Below, piece after piece: positions 19,138 through 28,647 of a stretch of 64,000 bases of DNA. Origin of the DNA: Arthrobacter bambusae (GTDB lineage Bacteria; Actinomycetota; Actinomycetes; Actinomycetales; Micrococcaceae); contig NZ_JAUSSZ010000004.1 in the NCBI RefSeq assembly GCF_030812595.1, forward strand, positions 186,001 through 250,000, read 5' to 3'. A program made the position numbers and the translations under genes. The notes beneath the pieces are model-generated. The model ran no database searches and was not told where the DNA came from. It worked only from the letters and a program-made list of their open reading frames with translations. Position 1 is the stretch's first letter, and each line of letters opens with the position of its first letter.

Positions 19138-20647
19138 ACAAGATCGCGCCGATTTGCGCGGAAGTGTCGGCGACCACCGCAGCCAGGCCGTTTCCGGCGA
19201 GCCAGCCACCCACAACAGACAAGCCTTCGGCTTCGGCGCAGATACGGCGCACCTCGGCGACGCGCTGTTTGTGACCGACTGCGGCGAACGGCAGGGCGCC
19301 CGCCCAACGGACAACATCCCAATCGAGCACGTCTTCACGCACAATAGGAACGGTCAGCAAGGTCGAGGCATCGCGGAGCGCAGCCTCAAACAGGGCATCA
19401 TCGTCTTGCACGGCGACGGATCGTGCGGCCGCTGATTCACGGGCGTCCACACCCTCGCCCCGCCCGTAGGACAAGCGCAGCACGTGCGTGCCGGGGCCGG
19501 CCTCTTCCGCCAGCCAGTCCCACTTTGCCGTGGCATGGGTGAGCGCTTTCGCCTCGATCCCCTCGGTTTGAGGCGCCACGAGAATACCTGTGCCGCGGGG
19601 ACGCCGGTCCAGTTCGGGCACGTCCACCACCAAGGTCACCAGGCTCACCATGGGTCCCGCGGCGGGACGCAGCGCGGACAATTCCGGAATCCCCACCTCG
19701 AGCAGCCCGATGGCGGCCGGACCGTCGAGCGCCACCACCAGCCGTCCGGCGTCGTACGTTTTGCCCGCAGCAGTGGCTTGCCAGCCGTTAACGGTGCGGG
19801 CGATCGAATCCACGTGCGCGCCGGAAACGAGGGCGACGCCCTGCGAACGCAGCTCCGCGACGATGGCGGAGACAAGGGTGTTCATTCCGCCTATCAAGCC
19901 GCCGACGGCGGATCCCGCTTTCGCAGTCCCGCTACTGTTTTCGCTCGAAGCCGGCCGTGGAGCGGCCTTGCGTTGGCTGGCTACCGCCGCCGCCAACGAA
20001 CCCTGCTGACGCAGTGCCGCACGCAGGCCCGGGGCCACCATGTCGACGTCGAGGAGCCCTGGATCTGCGGAGTGCACCCCTCCGACGACGGGTGCCACGA
20101 GTCGTTCGAGCACCCGCTTGCCCATCCGCGCCCGGACCAATGAGGAGACGCTGGCGACCTTGGCGGAGGTGCCCAGCGATGCGGGCAGGTAGCGGTCAAG
20201 CGAGGCCCGCAAGGACCCTGCGAAGCCCAAGGAACGCCGGACCTCGGGGTCCCAGGGGTTCGCCGGAATTCCGAGTACTCCGGTTTTGGGCAGTTCCTGC
20301 GGGCCGTCGGGCAACTGAACCCAGGCACCTCCGGGATGGGGCGCGACGATGTTGCCTCCGAGCCCGAGATCGCGGGCCAGATCGGCCACCGCGGTGGAGC
20401 GCGTCGCGAAGGACTCCGCTCCGCTGTCCAGCGTGAGGCCGCCAACAATGTGGCTTCCCACGCAACCGCCCCACGCATCGCTCGCTTCGAGCACCGTAAC
20501 CGCGAATCCCGCCGTGGCCAGTCCCCGTGCCGCGAGCAGGCCGGACATGCCGCCGCCAACGACGACGGCGGCCGGGCCGGCAGATGAATCTGCGGGAATT
20601 ACGTGTTCGGGCTGTGCGTGTTCGGACTTTGCGTGTGCCCCGCGCAT
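19136..20647 (-). CDS. hemY: coproporphyrinogen III / protoporphyrinogen oxidase
   Basis: Oxygen-dependent FAD enzyme oxidising the porphyrinogen. With HemQ and a Gram-positive-type HemH present it is probably the coproporphyrinogen oxidase CgoX. The protein is 503 aa from the ATG at 20647, five bases after the hemE stop. The longer open frame upstream overlaps hemE and is not credible. The dinucleotide-binding motif VVVGGGMSGLLAARGLATAG and C-terminal VVGGWLAGNGLAAVVADT fit the family. A low-complexity insert (SQRKAAPRPASSENSSGTAK) lies in mid-protein. The stop codon lies within the arm of a large hairpin. Confidence 0.93.
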   Translation of the reverse strand: MRGAHAKSEHAQPEHVIPADSSAGPAAVVVGGGMSGLLAARGLATAGFAVTVLEASDAWGGCVGSHIVGGLTLDSGAESFATRSTAVADLARDLGLGGNIVAPHPGGAWVQLPDGPQELPKTGVLGIPANPWDPEVRRSLGFAGSLRASLDRYLPASLGTSAKVASVSSLVRARMGKRVLERLVAPVVGGVHSADPGLLDVDMVAPGLRAALRQQGSLAAAVASQRKAAPRPASSENSSGTAKAGSAVGGLIGGMNTLVSAIVAELRSQGVALVSGAHVDSIARTVNGWQATAAGKTYDAGRLVVALDGPAAIGLLEVGIPELSALRPAAGPMVSLVTLVVDVPELDRRPRGTGILVAPQTEGIEAKALTHATAKWDWLAEEAGPGTHVLRLSYGRGEGVDARESAAARSVAVQDDDALFEAALRDASTLLTVPIVREDVLDWDVVRWAGALPFAAVGHKQRVAEVRRICAEAEGLSVVGGWLAGNGLAAVVADTSAQIGAIL

Positions 20648-20652
20648 GCTCG

Positions 20653-21780
20653 CTAACCTGCCGGGATCGAGTGGATGAGTTCCACTACCCGGGTCAGGAC
20701 AGCGGGGTCCGTTTCGGGCGGCACGCCGTGGCCGAGGTTCAGGACGTGGCCCGGGGCCGCGGAACCGGCCTCGATGACCGCGCGCACATGGGCCTCCAGG
20801 ACTTCCCAAGGGGCCGAAAGAAGGGCGGGATCGATGTTGCCCTGCAAGGGCACCGTGCCACCCAGTCGCCGGTTTGCCTCGTCAAGCGGCAGCCGGTAGT
20901 CGACGCCTACGACATCCACGCCGACGTCGCGCATCGCGACAAGCAACTCGGACGTTCCAGTTCCGAAGTGGACCAGCGGCGCGCCAAGCTGGCGGACGTG
21001 GTCAAGGGCGCGGGTCGAGGCGGGGGCGACGTACTTGGCGTAGTCGGCCAGGCCAAGGGATCCGGCCCAGGAGTCGAACAGTTGCCCTGCGGAGGCACCT
21101 GCTTCCAATTGCGCCCGCAGGAACATGCCGGAGGCGTCGGCTGCCCAGTTGGCGAGGGCGGTCCAGGTTTCCGGATCTGCGTGCATCATGGTGCGCGGAC
21201 CGAGGTGATCGCGGGACGGCTTGCCTTCCACCATGTACGCGGCGAGCGTGAACGGTGCACCGGCGAAGCCGATCAGGGGCGTCGTCCCGAGCTCGGCCAC
21301 CGTCAGGCGCACGGCCTCGCGGATCGGTTCGAGCGCTTCCCACGTCAACTGCGGCAAGGCGGCTACGTCCGCGGCGGTGCGGACAGGCCTGTCCAGGACG
21401 GGACCGACGCCGGGGACGATGTCCACGCCGACGCCTGCCAACTTGAGGGGGATGACGATGTCGGAAAAGAAGATGGCTGCATCGACGTCGTGGCGGCGAA
21501 CCGGCTGCAATGTGATCTCGGAAGCGAGCTCGGGACGCAGGCAAGAGTCCAGCATCGCCACGCCTTCACGGACTTTGAGGTATTCCGGCAATGAGCGGCC
21601 GGCCTGTCGCATGAACCACACAGGGCGGCGGGACGGCTTGCCTCCGCGGTAAGCCTGGATCAGCGGGGAGTCTGCGGTGCGGCCATCCATCAGCGGGTGG
21701 CCTGCGTCAAGGCCCGAGGCGGCGGTGCCGGAAATGTCGTCGGCCGACACGGAATGAGGCAGTGCGGAACTGGAAGTCAT
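20653..21780 (-). CDS. hemE: uroporphyrinogen decarboxylase
   Basis: Decarboxylates uroporphyrinogen III to coproporphyrinogen III. From the ATG at 21780 it is 375 aa, preceded by aaagg. PVWFMRQAGRSLPEY, the catalytic region FFSDIVIPLKLAGVGVDI, GFAGAPFTLAAYMVEG and LNLGHGVPPETDP are all typical. It is the first gene of the leftward heme operon and is divergent from hemA across 148 bp, so hemE and hemA presumably share regulation. A TATCTT hexamer (minus strand, 21816-21811) could be its -10, giving a leader of about 25-30 nt. Confidence 0.96.
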   Translation of the reverse strand: MTSSSALPHSVSADDISGTAASGLDAGHPLMDGRTADSPLIQAYRGGKPSRRPVWFMRQAGRSLPEYLKVREGVAMLDSCLRPELASEITLQPVRRHDVDAAIFFSDIVIPLKLAGVGVDIVPGVGPVLDRPVRTAADVAALPQLTWEALEPIREAVRLTVAELGTTPLIGFAGAPFTLAAYMVEGKPSRDHLGPRTMMHADPETWTALANWAADASGMFLRAQLEAGASAGQLFDSWAGSLGLADYAKYVAPASTRALDHVRQLGAPLVHFGTGTSELLVAMRDVGVDVVGVDYRLPLDEANRRLGGTVPLQGNIDPALLSAPWEVLEAHVRAVIEAGSAAPGHVLNLGHGVPPETDPAVLTRVVELIHSIPAG

Positions 21781-21928
21781 GCCTTTGATTGTGCCGAAAA
21801 TCGGTGTCAAAAGATAACGACAGCCTGTCCCCCGTTTTGCAGGGTGACGGCCGTCACTACCGGCAGTGCGGAGAAGCACTGGCTCGCATTGTTCTACATG
21901 GCGCCGAAAAAGCTATGATTGCTTTGCT
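21781..21928. promoter_or_regulatory. hemE-hemA divergent control region with CRP-like palindrome
   Basis: The region contains the perfect 14-bp palindrome gtgacggccgtcac (21844-21857), i.e. GTGA-N6-TCAC. This matches the inner half-sites of the CRP/GlxR consensus TGTGA-N6-TCACA, although the outermost bases differ. Other small palindromes are ccgaaaatcgg (21794-21804) and agtgc/gcact (21865-21880). A TATGAT hexamer (21914-21919) lies nine bases before the hemA GTG. No Shine-Dalgarno precedes hemA. Confidence 0.6.
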
Positions 21929-23254
21929 GTGGTTCTTTTCTCATTGGTGGCTACACACGCCGACATCGATCTCGAGACCGTCGCTCAATTGAGCAACGGT
22001 TCATCTGAGGTTGCCTCGTCCGCTTTGGCCGATTCCCAACTTGTTTCCGGCGCCGTGGTCCTGGCCACCTGCAACCGCTACGAAATCTACGGCGAAACGC
22101 CGCATGTCGAGAACCTCGAAGCCGCCCGTTCGGCGCTCGTCACGCAGATCAGTGGCCTGAGCGGACTCAACGAGCAACTCGTTTCGCGCGCCTTCAGCAC
22201 CCGTACCGGCCCTGAGGTCAGCAAACACCTCTTCGCCGTCAGCTCCGGACTGGACTCCGCCGTCGTCGGCGAACGCGAAATTGCCGGCCAAGTGCGCCGC
22301 GCCCTCATCACCGCACAGCACGAGGGAACCGCGAGCCCGGGCCTGGTCCGCTTGTTCCAGGCCGCTTCCAAGACGGCCAAGGACGTCGGGGCACAGACCG
22401 CCCTCGGCTCGAGGGGCATGTCGATCGTTTCAGTGGCACTGGACCTGGCCACCGATCTCTCTGAGAATCCCGACTGGAGCACCAAGAAGGTAGTTGTCTT
22501 CGGGACCGGGGCGTACGCCGGAGCCACCATGTCGCTGCTACGCGATCGCGGCTGCACCGACGTCTCCGTTTACTCGTCGTCCGGCCGGGCCGAGACTTTC
22601 GTGGCGACGCGCGGCGGAACCGCGCTCGACGCCGAAACCCTTCCCGCCGCCGTCGCCGCCGCCGACGTCATGATCGGTTGCAGCGGATCGGACACCCGCG
22701 TCGAGGCCGCAGAGCTCGCGAAGGTTCGCGCGTTGTCCCCCCAAACGCTCATCGCGATCGACCTCGCGCTCACCCATGACTTCGACCCGGCAGTGGGCGA
22801 GCTCGACGGCGTCGAACTCCTGACGCTCGAATCCGTACGGCTCGCAGCACCCCAGGAACAAGCGGAGTCGCTGGCACAGGCGAGCACTATTGTTTCCGGT
22901 GCGGCAGAGGCGTTCGAGCAGGAGCGCGAGGCGCGGTCCGTCGATTCGGCCATTGTCGCGCTGCGTCGGCACACCATGAACGTGCTCGACGCCGAGATGG
23001 AGAAAGTCCGGGCCCGGCACGGCTGCACCGCTGCGGCCGAAGAGGTTGAGTTCGCGCTCCGCCGCATGGTCAAGCAATTGCTCCACATCCCCACCGTCCG
23101 CGCACGCGAACTCGCTGCCAATGGGCAGCAAGACGATTATGTGGCAGCCCTTGAGGCCCTGTATGGCATCCAGGTGGAGCAGCCGGCTGCGCCACCCGCA
23201 GCCGCCTGCCCCGTCGACCACCAACAGCTACCCCAGCAGGCTGAAAGCGCCTAG
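21929..23254 (+). CDS. hemA: glutamyl-tRNA reductase
   Basis: First committed step of the C5 pathway: NADPH-dependent reduction of glutamyl-tRNA(Glu) to glutamate-1-semialdehyde. I start it at the GTG at 21929 (441 aa, [16 protein letters not shown]), which puts the catalytic Cys48 in [34 protein letters not shown], the [10 protein letters not shown] nucleotide-binding loop and a C-terminal helical dimerisation region follow. The tail is Pro/Ala/Gln-rich and ends in a CPVDH segment. The frame could extend upstream to an ATG at 21866, but that part overlaps the likely promoter. It is divergent from the heme operon, which contains hemL. Confidence 0.94.
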   Translation: MVLFSLVATHADIDLETVAQLSNGSSEVASSALADSQLVSGAVVLATCNRYEIYGETPHVENLEAARSALVTQISGLSGLNEQLVSRAFSTRTGPEVSKHLFAVSSGLDSAVVGEREIAGQVRRALITAQHEGTASPGLVRLFQAASKTAKDVGAQTALGSRGMSIVSVALDLATDLSENPDWSTKKVVVFGTGAYAGATMSLLRDRGCTDVSVYSSSGRAETFVATRGGTALDAETLPAAVAAADVMIGCSGSDTRVEAAELAKVRALSPQTLIAIDLALTHDFDPAVGELDGVELLTLESVRLAAPQEQAESLAQASTIVSGAAEAFEQEREARSVDSAIVALRRHTMNVLDAEMEKVRARHGCTAAAEEVEFALRRMVKQLLHIPTVRARELAANGQQDDYVAALEALYGIQVEQPAAPPAAACPVDHQQLPQQAESA

Positions 23255-23310
23255 CACCCGCTACCCTGTCTTCTGCGCACCTGCCCGGGATCCGCTGCCC
23301 ACTCCCACCC

Positions 23311-23494
23311 CGAGCATGCCCACCCCTGACCACCAGCACTGGACATAACAGCAATATGTCCAACCCTGAGAACCAACGAGGGGCATGTCCAATTTCGTGA
23401 CACTCAACCGCCGCCGAGCATGCCCACCCCTGACCACCAGCACTGGACATAACAGCAATATGTCCAGCCCTGAGAACCAACGAGGGGCATGTCC
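23311..23494. repeat. duplicated 80-bp intergenic element with GGACAT boxes
   Basis: Two 80-bp direct copies (23311-23390 and 23415-23494) differ at one base and are separated by 24 bp. Each contains the inverted pair GGACATA-n6/7-TATGTCC and a further ATGTCC box, six boxes in all. The element fills the gap between the hemA stop and the convergent SDR gene. It has no credible coding capacity. A related array lies at the right end of this window. Confidence 0.92.
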
Positions 23495-23523
23495 CTTGGT
23501 GGCGGGCGCGGAACCGCGTAGTC

Positions 23524-24516
23524 CTATGCGAAGGCGTTGACGCCCGTCATTTCCGCAGACACTGCCCATAGCCTTGTTGCTGCTTCGGGATCCACCGCGT
23601 GCGCATCCACTCCCTGGTACCGGGCGAGCGGCGAGGCGGGGTCGGTGGGCTTGGCGATATCGCAGTCTTCGCAATACACCCCGCCCATGCCTTCCAATGC
23701 CGGCGACGTCGCTGCCCATGTGGACGTGGCAGCTCCCTGTTCCGGAGTCTTGAAACCCTCCCGCACGTTGCCCGCGTCGTCCATCCAGCCCGCCGCGACC
23801 ATCTCTTCGCGGGGCAGGTAGCGCTGGAGCTCGGTCATGATGCCGCCGGGGTGGACGGCGAACGCCCGCACCCCCGAGGAGCGGCCCAGGCGGTCAAGCT
23901 CGACGGCGAACAGCGCGTTGGCCGTCTTTGCCTGGCCGTAAGCCTTCCATTTGTCGTAGCCGTTCTCGAAATTGATGTCCTCGAAACGGATGGGCGAGAG
24001 TTTGTGCCCGGTGGAGGACAAGGACACGACGCGGGCCGACCCGGCAGCAGCCAGGGCGGGCCACAGAGAGTTGGCAAGCGTGAAGTGGCCCAAGTGGTTG
24101 GTGGCGAACTGGGATTCCCAGCCCGGACCCACGCGTTGTTCCGGGCTGGCCATGATGGCCGCATTGTTGACCAGGATGTCCAGGGTCGGGTTCGATGCCA
24201 GGAAGCATGCCGAGAAATCCTTCACCCCGTCCTGGTCGGCCAGGTCCAAGGCCTCCACGGTTACTTGCTCAGGCCCCAGCCCGGCCGCGGCGAGGACTTC
24301 CTTCGCGTGCTCGGGTCGCCGGGCGGGCACCGTGACCCGGGCTCCGGCAGAGGACAGGGCCCGCACCGTTTCCAGGCCCAGCCCGGAGTAGCCACCCGTG
24401 ACAACAGCTGTCTTGCCGCGCAGATCCACTCCCGCCACAACGTCCGATGCCGAGGAGCCGTGGCCGAAACCCGATCCGATGGGGTGTTGCGGTGTAGTCA
24501 TGGATTCCTCGCTCAT
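23524..24516 (-). CDS. short-chain dehydrogenase/reductase
   Basis: A 330-aa classical SDR of unknown substrate. The Rossmann motif TGGYSGLG, NNAAIMASP, the catalytic Ser in VVSLSSTGHK and the YGQAK active-site Tyr/Lys pair are present. I start at the ATG at 24516 because aaaggg lies upstream. The ATG at 24501, preceded by gagga, is an alternative. Sequence further upstream overlaps moeZ. The protein resembles the large actinobacterial family annotated as probable oxidoreductases, and there is no pathway context. The moeZ stop lies 34 bp upstream, so the two may be co-transcribed. Confidence 0.85.
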   Translation of the reverse strand: MSEESMTTPQHPIGSGFGHGSSASDVVAGVDLRGKTAVVTGGYSGLGLETVRALSSAGARVTVPARRPEHAKEVLAAAGLGPEQVTVEALDLADQDGVKDFSACFLASNPTLDILVNNAAIMASPEQRVGPGWESQFATNHLGHFTLANSLWPALAAAGSARVVSLSSTGHKLSPIRFEDINFENGYDKWKAYGQAKTANALFAVELDRLGRSSGVRAFAVHPGGIMTELQRYLPREEMVAAGWMDDAGNVREGFKTPEQGAATSTWAATSPALEGMGGVYCEDCDIAKPTDPASPLARYQGVDAHAVDPEAATRLWAVSAEMTGVNAFA

Positions 24517-24550
24517 ATCAGGCCCTTTCGTGCGTATCGTTGTTGAGGTT

Positions 24551-25762
24551 TCAGTAAACCGGCTTGCCCGGCTCGACGTCGCGCACCCACGCCAGGATCC
24601 CGCCGTCGAGGTGGCTGACGCGGGTGTAGCCGGCACGCTGGGCTGCCGCGAGCACCGCCGCGGAACGGGTGCCGCCCTTGCAGTGGAACACGATCTCCTT
24701 GTCTTGCGGCAGTTCCGTCCAGGCCTCCCCCGCCAGGATGCGTCCCTGCGGGATGAGCACCGAACCGTCGATGCTCACAATCTCGTGTTCGCCGATCTCG
24801 CGGACATCCACCAGTTCAAAGTCGCGTTCCCCCGCCGCGCGGGCATCGAGCATTCCGGACAGTTCGGTGGCCGTGACGGTAGGAACCGAGTCGCCTGGGG
24901 GCGCCGGGGTGATGCCGCAGAAAGCTTCGTAGTCGGTCAATTCGGTAATCGCTTGGGCTTCCGGGTCTTTCGAAACCTTGATTTCACGCCAGCTGCCGCC
25001 GAGCGCGTCAAAGAGCGCCACGCGCCCCAGCATGGAGCGCCCGACGCCGGTGATCAGCTTGACTGCCTCCGTCACCATGAGCGAGCCGACAGCGGCGCAC
25101 AGCATGCCGAACACTCCACCTTCGCCGCAGGAGGGGACCGAACCGGCAGGAGGGGCCTCCGGGTAGAGATCGCGGTAGCTGGGTCCGTGCTTCTCCCAGA
25201 ACACGCTGACCTGGCCGTCGAAGCGGAAGATCGATCCCCAGACGTACGGTTTGCCGAGAATCGCGGCAGCATCGTTGACGAGGTATCTGGTGGCAAAGTT
25301 GTCTGCGCCATCCAGGATGAGGTCATACCCCGAGAAAATCTCCAAAGCGTTGGAGGAGTCGAGGCGCACGTTGTGCAGTTGCACGTTGACGAGGGGATTG
25401 AGTTCCTTGATGGCGTCCCGTGCCGATTCGATTTTCGGCCGTCCCACATCGCCCACCCCGTGGATGATCTGGCGCTGCAGGTTGCTGAGGTCGACGTCGT
25501 CGTCGTCCACGATTCCGAGGGTCCCCACCCCGGCCGCGGCGAGGTACAGCAACGCCGGAGAGCCGAGTCCGCCTGCCCCGATCACAAGGACTTTCGCATT
25601 CTTGAGCCGACGCTGACCGGCCGCTCCGATTTCGGGAATAATGAGGTGGCGCGAGTACCGTTCCACTTCTTCGGTGGTCAGTTCCGCGGCCGGTTCCACG
25701 AGTGGCGGCAGTGCGGAAGAGGGAGAGCGCGGCGACGTTTGGGCGGCAAAAAGAGTGGCCAT
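24551..25762 (-). CDS. moeZ: adenylyltransferase/sulfurtransferase MoeZ
   Basis: A two-domain E1-like protein (403 aa) that adenylates and sulfurates C-terminal glycines of sulfur carriers such as MoaD- or CysO/ThiS-type proteins. The ThiF/MoeB domain shows VLVIGAGGLGSPALLYLAAAGVG and DGADNFATRYLVND. The C-terminal rhodanese domain carries the active-site cysteine in VFHCKGGTRSA. The pair of CxxC zinc motifs of E. coli MoeB is not evident. The ThiS gene at 28.4 kb ends in GG and is a candidate substrate. A TACTTT hexamer five bases before the ATG suggests a leaderless message. Confidence 0.93.
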   Translation of the reverse strand: MATLFAAQTSPRSPSSALPPLVEPAAELTTEEVERYSRHLIIPEIGAAGQRRLKNAKVLVIGAGGLGSPALLYLAAAGVGTLGIVDDDDVDLSNLQRQIIHGVGDVGRPKIESARDAIKELNPLVNVQLHNVRLDSSNALEIFSGYDLILDGADNFATRYLVNDAAAILGKPYVWGSIFRFDGQVSVFWEKHGPSYRDLYPEAPPAGSVPSCGEGGVFGMLCAAVGSLMVTEAVKLITGVGRSMLGRVALFDALGGSWREIKVSKDPEAQAITELTDYEAFCGITPAPPGDSVPTVTATELSGMLDARAAGERDFELVDVREIGEHEIVSIDGSVLIPQGRILAGEAWTELPQDKEIVFHCKGGTRSAAVLAAAQRAGYTRVSHLDGGILAWVRDVEPGKPVY

Positions 25763-25767
25763 ACTCC

Positions 25768-25773
25768 AAAGTA
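25768..25773 (-). promoter_or_regulatory. -10 hexamer of moeZ
   Basis: TACTTT on the minus strand lies five bases before the moeZ ATG. No Shine-Dalgarno with normal spacing is needed if the message starts at the ATG. Confidence 0.45.
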
Positions 25774-25847
25774 TGCCTGCCGCTGCCGCCCGGTCATATT
25801 ACTGCACAGTATTGTGGTCATAACTGCAAAGGAAAGGCGGCAGACAA

Positions 25848-26516
25848 GTGGCTGAGAGCGCACGAATCAAACACGAGGCAGAGGTCAGGCAAGAGGCCAA
25901 GCAGGATCGGGCCGCTTCGCCACGTTCGGCCAGGCTGCCACGCGATGAGCGCCGGGCCCAGCTCTTGAATGCCGCTTTGGAAGTCTTCGTGGCCAACGGC
26001 TTCCATGGTGCTGCCATGGACGAAATCGCCGAGACTGCCCATGTCAGCAAGCCTGTGCTGTATCAACACTTCCCGTCCAAGCGGGAGCTCTACATGGCCC
26101 TCCTCGACAGCCACCTGGCCACGCTCACGGAACTGATGCTCACGGCGCTTAACTCGACATCGGACAACAAGGAACGCGTCCAGGCCGTCATGCGCGCCTA
26201 CTACCGTTTCATTGCGGCCGACGACCAAGCGCACCGGCTCGTCTTCGAATCCGATCTCATCAATGATCCGGACGTCAGCTCGCGGCTGGAGACTTTCAAC
26301 CGCACCTTCGCCGACGCGGTCGCGAAGGTCATCGCCGAAGACACCAAGTTGCCCCCGCTGGAGGCCCAGCTGCTGGGCCGCGGCCTGGCCGGAATGGCGC
26401 AGGTCAGCGCCCGCTATTGGCTCGAAACCGACGGCGATTTGGACCTCGATGTAGCCAGCGATCTGATCTACCGTTTAGCTTGGCGCGGAATCAGTCGCTT
26501 CCCGAAAGAGTCCTAG
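25848..26516 (+). CDS. TetR/AcrR family transcriptional regulator
   Basis: A 222-aa regulator with an N-terminal helix-turn-helix (RRAQLLNAALEVFVANGFHGAAMDEIAETAHVSKPVLYQHFPSKRELY) preceded by a 30-residue charged, Lys/Arg-rich extension. The C-terminal ligand-binding domain is helical, with no recognisable ligand. The GTG start has ggaaagg upstream. The palindrome actgcacagt (about 25803-25812) in the moeZ-tetR gap might be an operator. The order moeZ, TetR, DUF3107 matches Rv3206c, Rv3208 and Rv3208A of M. tuberculosis, so this is a conserved core regulator rather than a drug-efflux repressor. Confidence 0.9.
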   Translation: MAESARIKHEAEVRQEAKQDRAASPRSARLPRDERRAQLLNAALEVFVANGFHGAAMDEIAETAHVSKPVLYQHFPSKRELYMALLDSHLATLTELMLTALNSTSDNKERVQAVMRAYYRFIAADDQAHRLVFESDLINDPDVSSRLETFNRTFADAVAKVIAEDTKLPPLEAQLLGRGLAGMAQVSARYWLETDGDLDLDVASDLIYRLAWRGISRFPKES

Positions 26517-26566
26517 ACTACAAATAGAGGACTAAGTAATTTCTTGATTGGCTGGGAGGCCCCCCT

Positions 26567-26791
26567 GTGGAAGTAAAGATCGGCATTCAGAACGTTGGCC
26601 GTGAGATCGCGCTTGAGTCCGCTCTCGATGCCGAGTCTGTTGCCAAGATCGTGAGCGAGGCCATCGCCAACGGCACGGACCTGCGCTTGACCGACGAAAA
26701 GGGGCGCCAGGTGATCGTTCCCGGCAACGTCCTCGGATACGTGGAAATCGGCGCTGAGGAAGTTCGTCGGGTCGGCTTCGGCGCTCTGTAA
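26567..26791 (+). CDS. DUF3107 small actinobacterial protein
   Basis: A 74-aa protein (MEVKIGIQNVGREIALES...) starting with GTG after gggagg. It is the counterpart of M. tuberculosis TB9.4 (Rv3208A) by sequence style and by its place directly after the TetR gene. Its function is unknown. The compact alternation of short strands and a helix, ending in EVRRVGFGAL, suggests a small folded domain that probably works with a partner. Confidence 0.88.
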   Translation: MEVKIGIQNVGREIALESALDAESVAKIVSEAIANGTDLRLTDEKGRQVIVPGNVLGYVEIGAEEVRRVGFGAL

Positions 26792-26828
26792 GCTTTCACC
26801 CCAGAACACCAGCGAGCGAGGAGTCCGC

Positions 26829-27131
26829 ATGCTCTCACTTGTCATCGTGGCGCTAGCCACCATCGCCTCAGGATTCGTCGTCTGGGGAACGGACAAACAC
26901 CGTGGCACGTACGGAATCACCCTCCCCGCTGGCGTTTCCGTGGCCGTCGCCATGCTGAGTTGGATGATCTTCATCCAACTTGGCTTTGGCTACCTGCCTG
27001 GCGTTACATGGATCCCTTGGGTCGCGCCCATCATCCTGGGCACGGCGGCGGCCGTGGCGGCCTCGTACGTCCTGGGCCGGCGTCGGACCCGGCACGACAT
27101 CGCCCAGTTGACCGCGGCCTTGCGGCTCTAG
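26829..27131 (+). CDS. small membrane protein, three predicted helices
   Basis: A 100-aa hypothetical integral membrane protein, with hydrophobic stretches at about residues 3-20, 32-54 and 62-82 and a basic C-terminal tail (GRRRTRHD). The ATG follows gaggag. It lies 37 bp after the DUF3107 gene on the same strand, so the two are probably co-transcribed. The stop codon lies in the first unit of a 16-bp tandem repeat. I do not recognise a family. Confidence 0.8.
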   Translation: MLSLVIVALATIASGFVVWGTDKHRGTYGITLPAGVSVAVAMLSWMIFIQLGFGYLPGVTWIPWVAPIILGTAAAVAASYVLGRRRTRHDIAQLTAALRL

Positions 27132-27182
27132 CGACTTGCGGCCCTAGCGACTTGCGGCCCTAACATCTTGCGGCTCTAGCGA
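27119..27182. repeat. four 16-bp tandem repeats
   Basis: Four head-to-tail units close to cttgcggctctagcga (27119, 27135, 27151, 27167) differ at one to four positions. The first overlaps the 3' end and stop of the membrane protein gene, and the rest are intergenic. Confidence 0.88.
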
Positions 27183-27205
27183 GCCGTCCAGTCGAGCAGT
27201 TCAGT

Positions 27206-27538
27206 TCAGGGCATGGCTTCGGGTTCAGCCACTGCCCCGATGTGCGCGGCTGCCTCGCCAGCGCTCATGGCCGCCCGGACGTCACGCCGCGTTACCCCAC
27301 TCCCGGCGTCATGGGAGGTGTACCGGATGAGCACCCGATTGTACCGCCAGTCCAGGTCCGGGTGGTGCTTCTGCTGTTCGGCGATGCGACCGACCGCAGC
27401 GATCAGTTCCAGTGCGGCGGAGGACGTCGGGCATTTGTAGACGGTGACGAGGCTTCCCTGGCGGAAGCGCCAGTCCGGCAGCTCCGCCAAGGCATCGTCG
27501 ATCGCGGATCCCTTAAGAATGTCATCCTTGCCGGCCAT
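27206..27538 (-). CDS. 4a-hydroxytetrahydrobiopterin dehydratase (pterin-4a-carbinolamine dehydratase)
   Basis: A 110-aa PCD/DCoH-fold enzyme that dehydrates 4a-hydroxytetrahydropterin. The active-site signature is present: HHPDLDW, then VLIRYTSHDAGSGVTRRD. I use the ATG at 27538. The frame continues 15 codons upstream without conserved features. No aromatic amino acid hydroxylase gene is nearby, so it may serve another pterin cofactor (for example molybdopterin, given moeZ). It lies downstream of thiG on the opposite side of a 60-bp gap and is probably read independently. Confidence 0.9.
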   Translation of the reverse strand: MAGKDDILKGSAIDDALAELPDWRFRQGSLVTVYKCPTSSAALELIAAVGRIAEQQKHHPDLDWRYNRVLIRYTSHDAGSGVTRRDVRAAMSAGEAAAHIGAVAEPEAMP

Positions 27539-27600
27539 CGGTGGCTCCTTCACGGACGTGGATTCTTCGCAGGACCCTCCCAAACAGCCAGCGTTAGCCG

Positions 27601-28410
<810 letters not shown>

Positions 28411-28647
28411 TCAGCCTCCTTGTACTGCGGTGACGATTTCGAGTTCGTCGCCTTCTGCGAGCGCGGTGGCAGCCCACTGGCTGCGCGGCACCACTTCGGA
28501 ATTGCGTGCGACGGCGACGCCGATCTTGCGTCCGTCGGCCGCTTGGCCACTGGAGTCTACAACGCGTCCCGTGATGTGGCTGACGACGGTGGTCACAGAC
28601 GCGTCGTCGCTTAGCGTGTGGTCTGCGCCGTTCAATTTGATGTTCAT
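28411..28647 (-). CDS. thiS: sulfur carrier protein ThiS
   Basis: A 78-aa ubiquitin-fold sulfur carrier. It ends in the required Gly-Gly (VTAVQGG), which is adenylated and thiocarboxylated before sulfur is handed to ThiG. The start ATG overlaps the thiO stop, and thiG follows at once. No dedicated ThiF is present in the operon. MoeZ at 24.6 kb, which has an E1 domain plus rhodanese, could supply that activity, but this is an inference. Confidence 0.95.
   Translation of the reverse strand: MNIKLNGADHTLSDDASVTTVVSHITGRVVDSSGQAADGRKIGVAVARNSEVVPRSQWAATALAEGDELEIVTAVQGG

Noticed and set aside
20648..20809. N-terminal extension of hemY into hemE
   Set aside because: Pro/Arg/Gly-rich shadow of hemE. 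The FAD motif begins about 27 residues after the ATG at 20647.
23261..23719. Minus-strand frames through the GGACAT element
   Set aside because: They translate the repeat itself twice with the same odd peptide. No start signal or family match.
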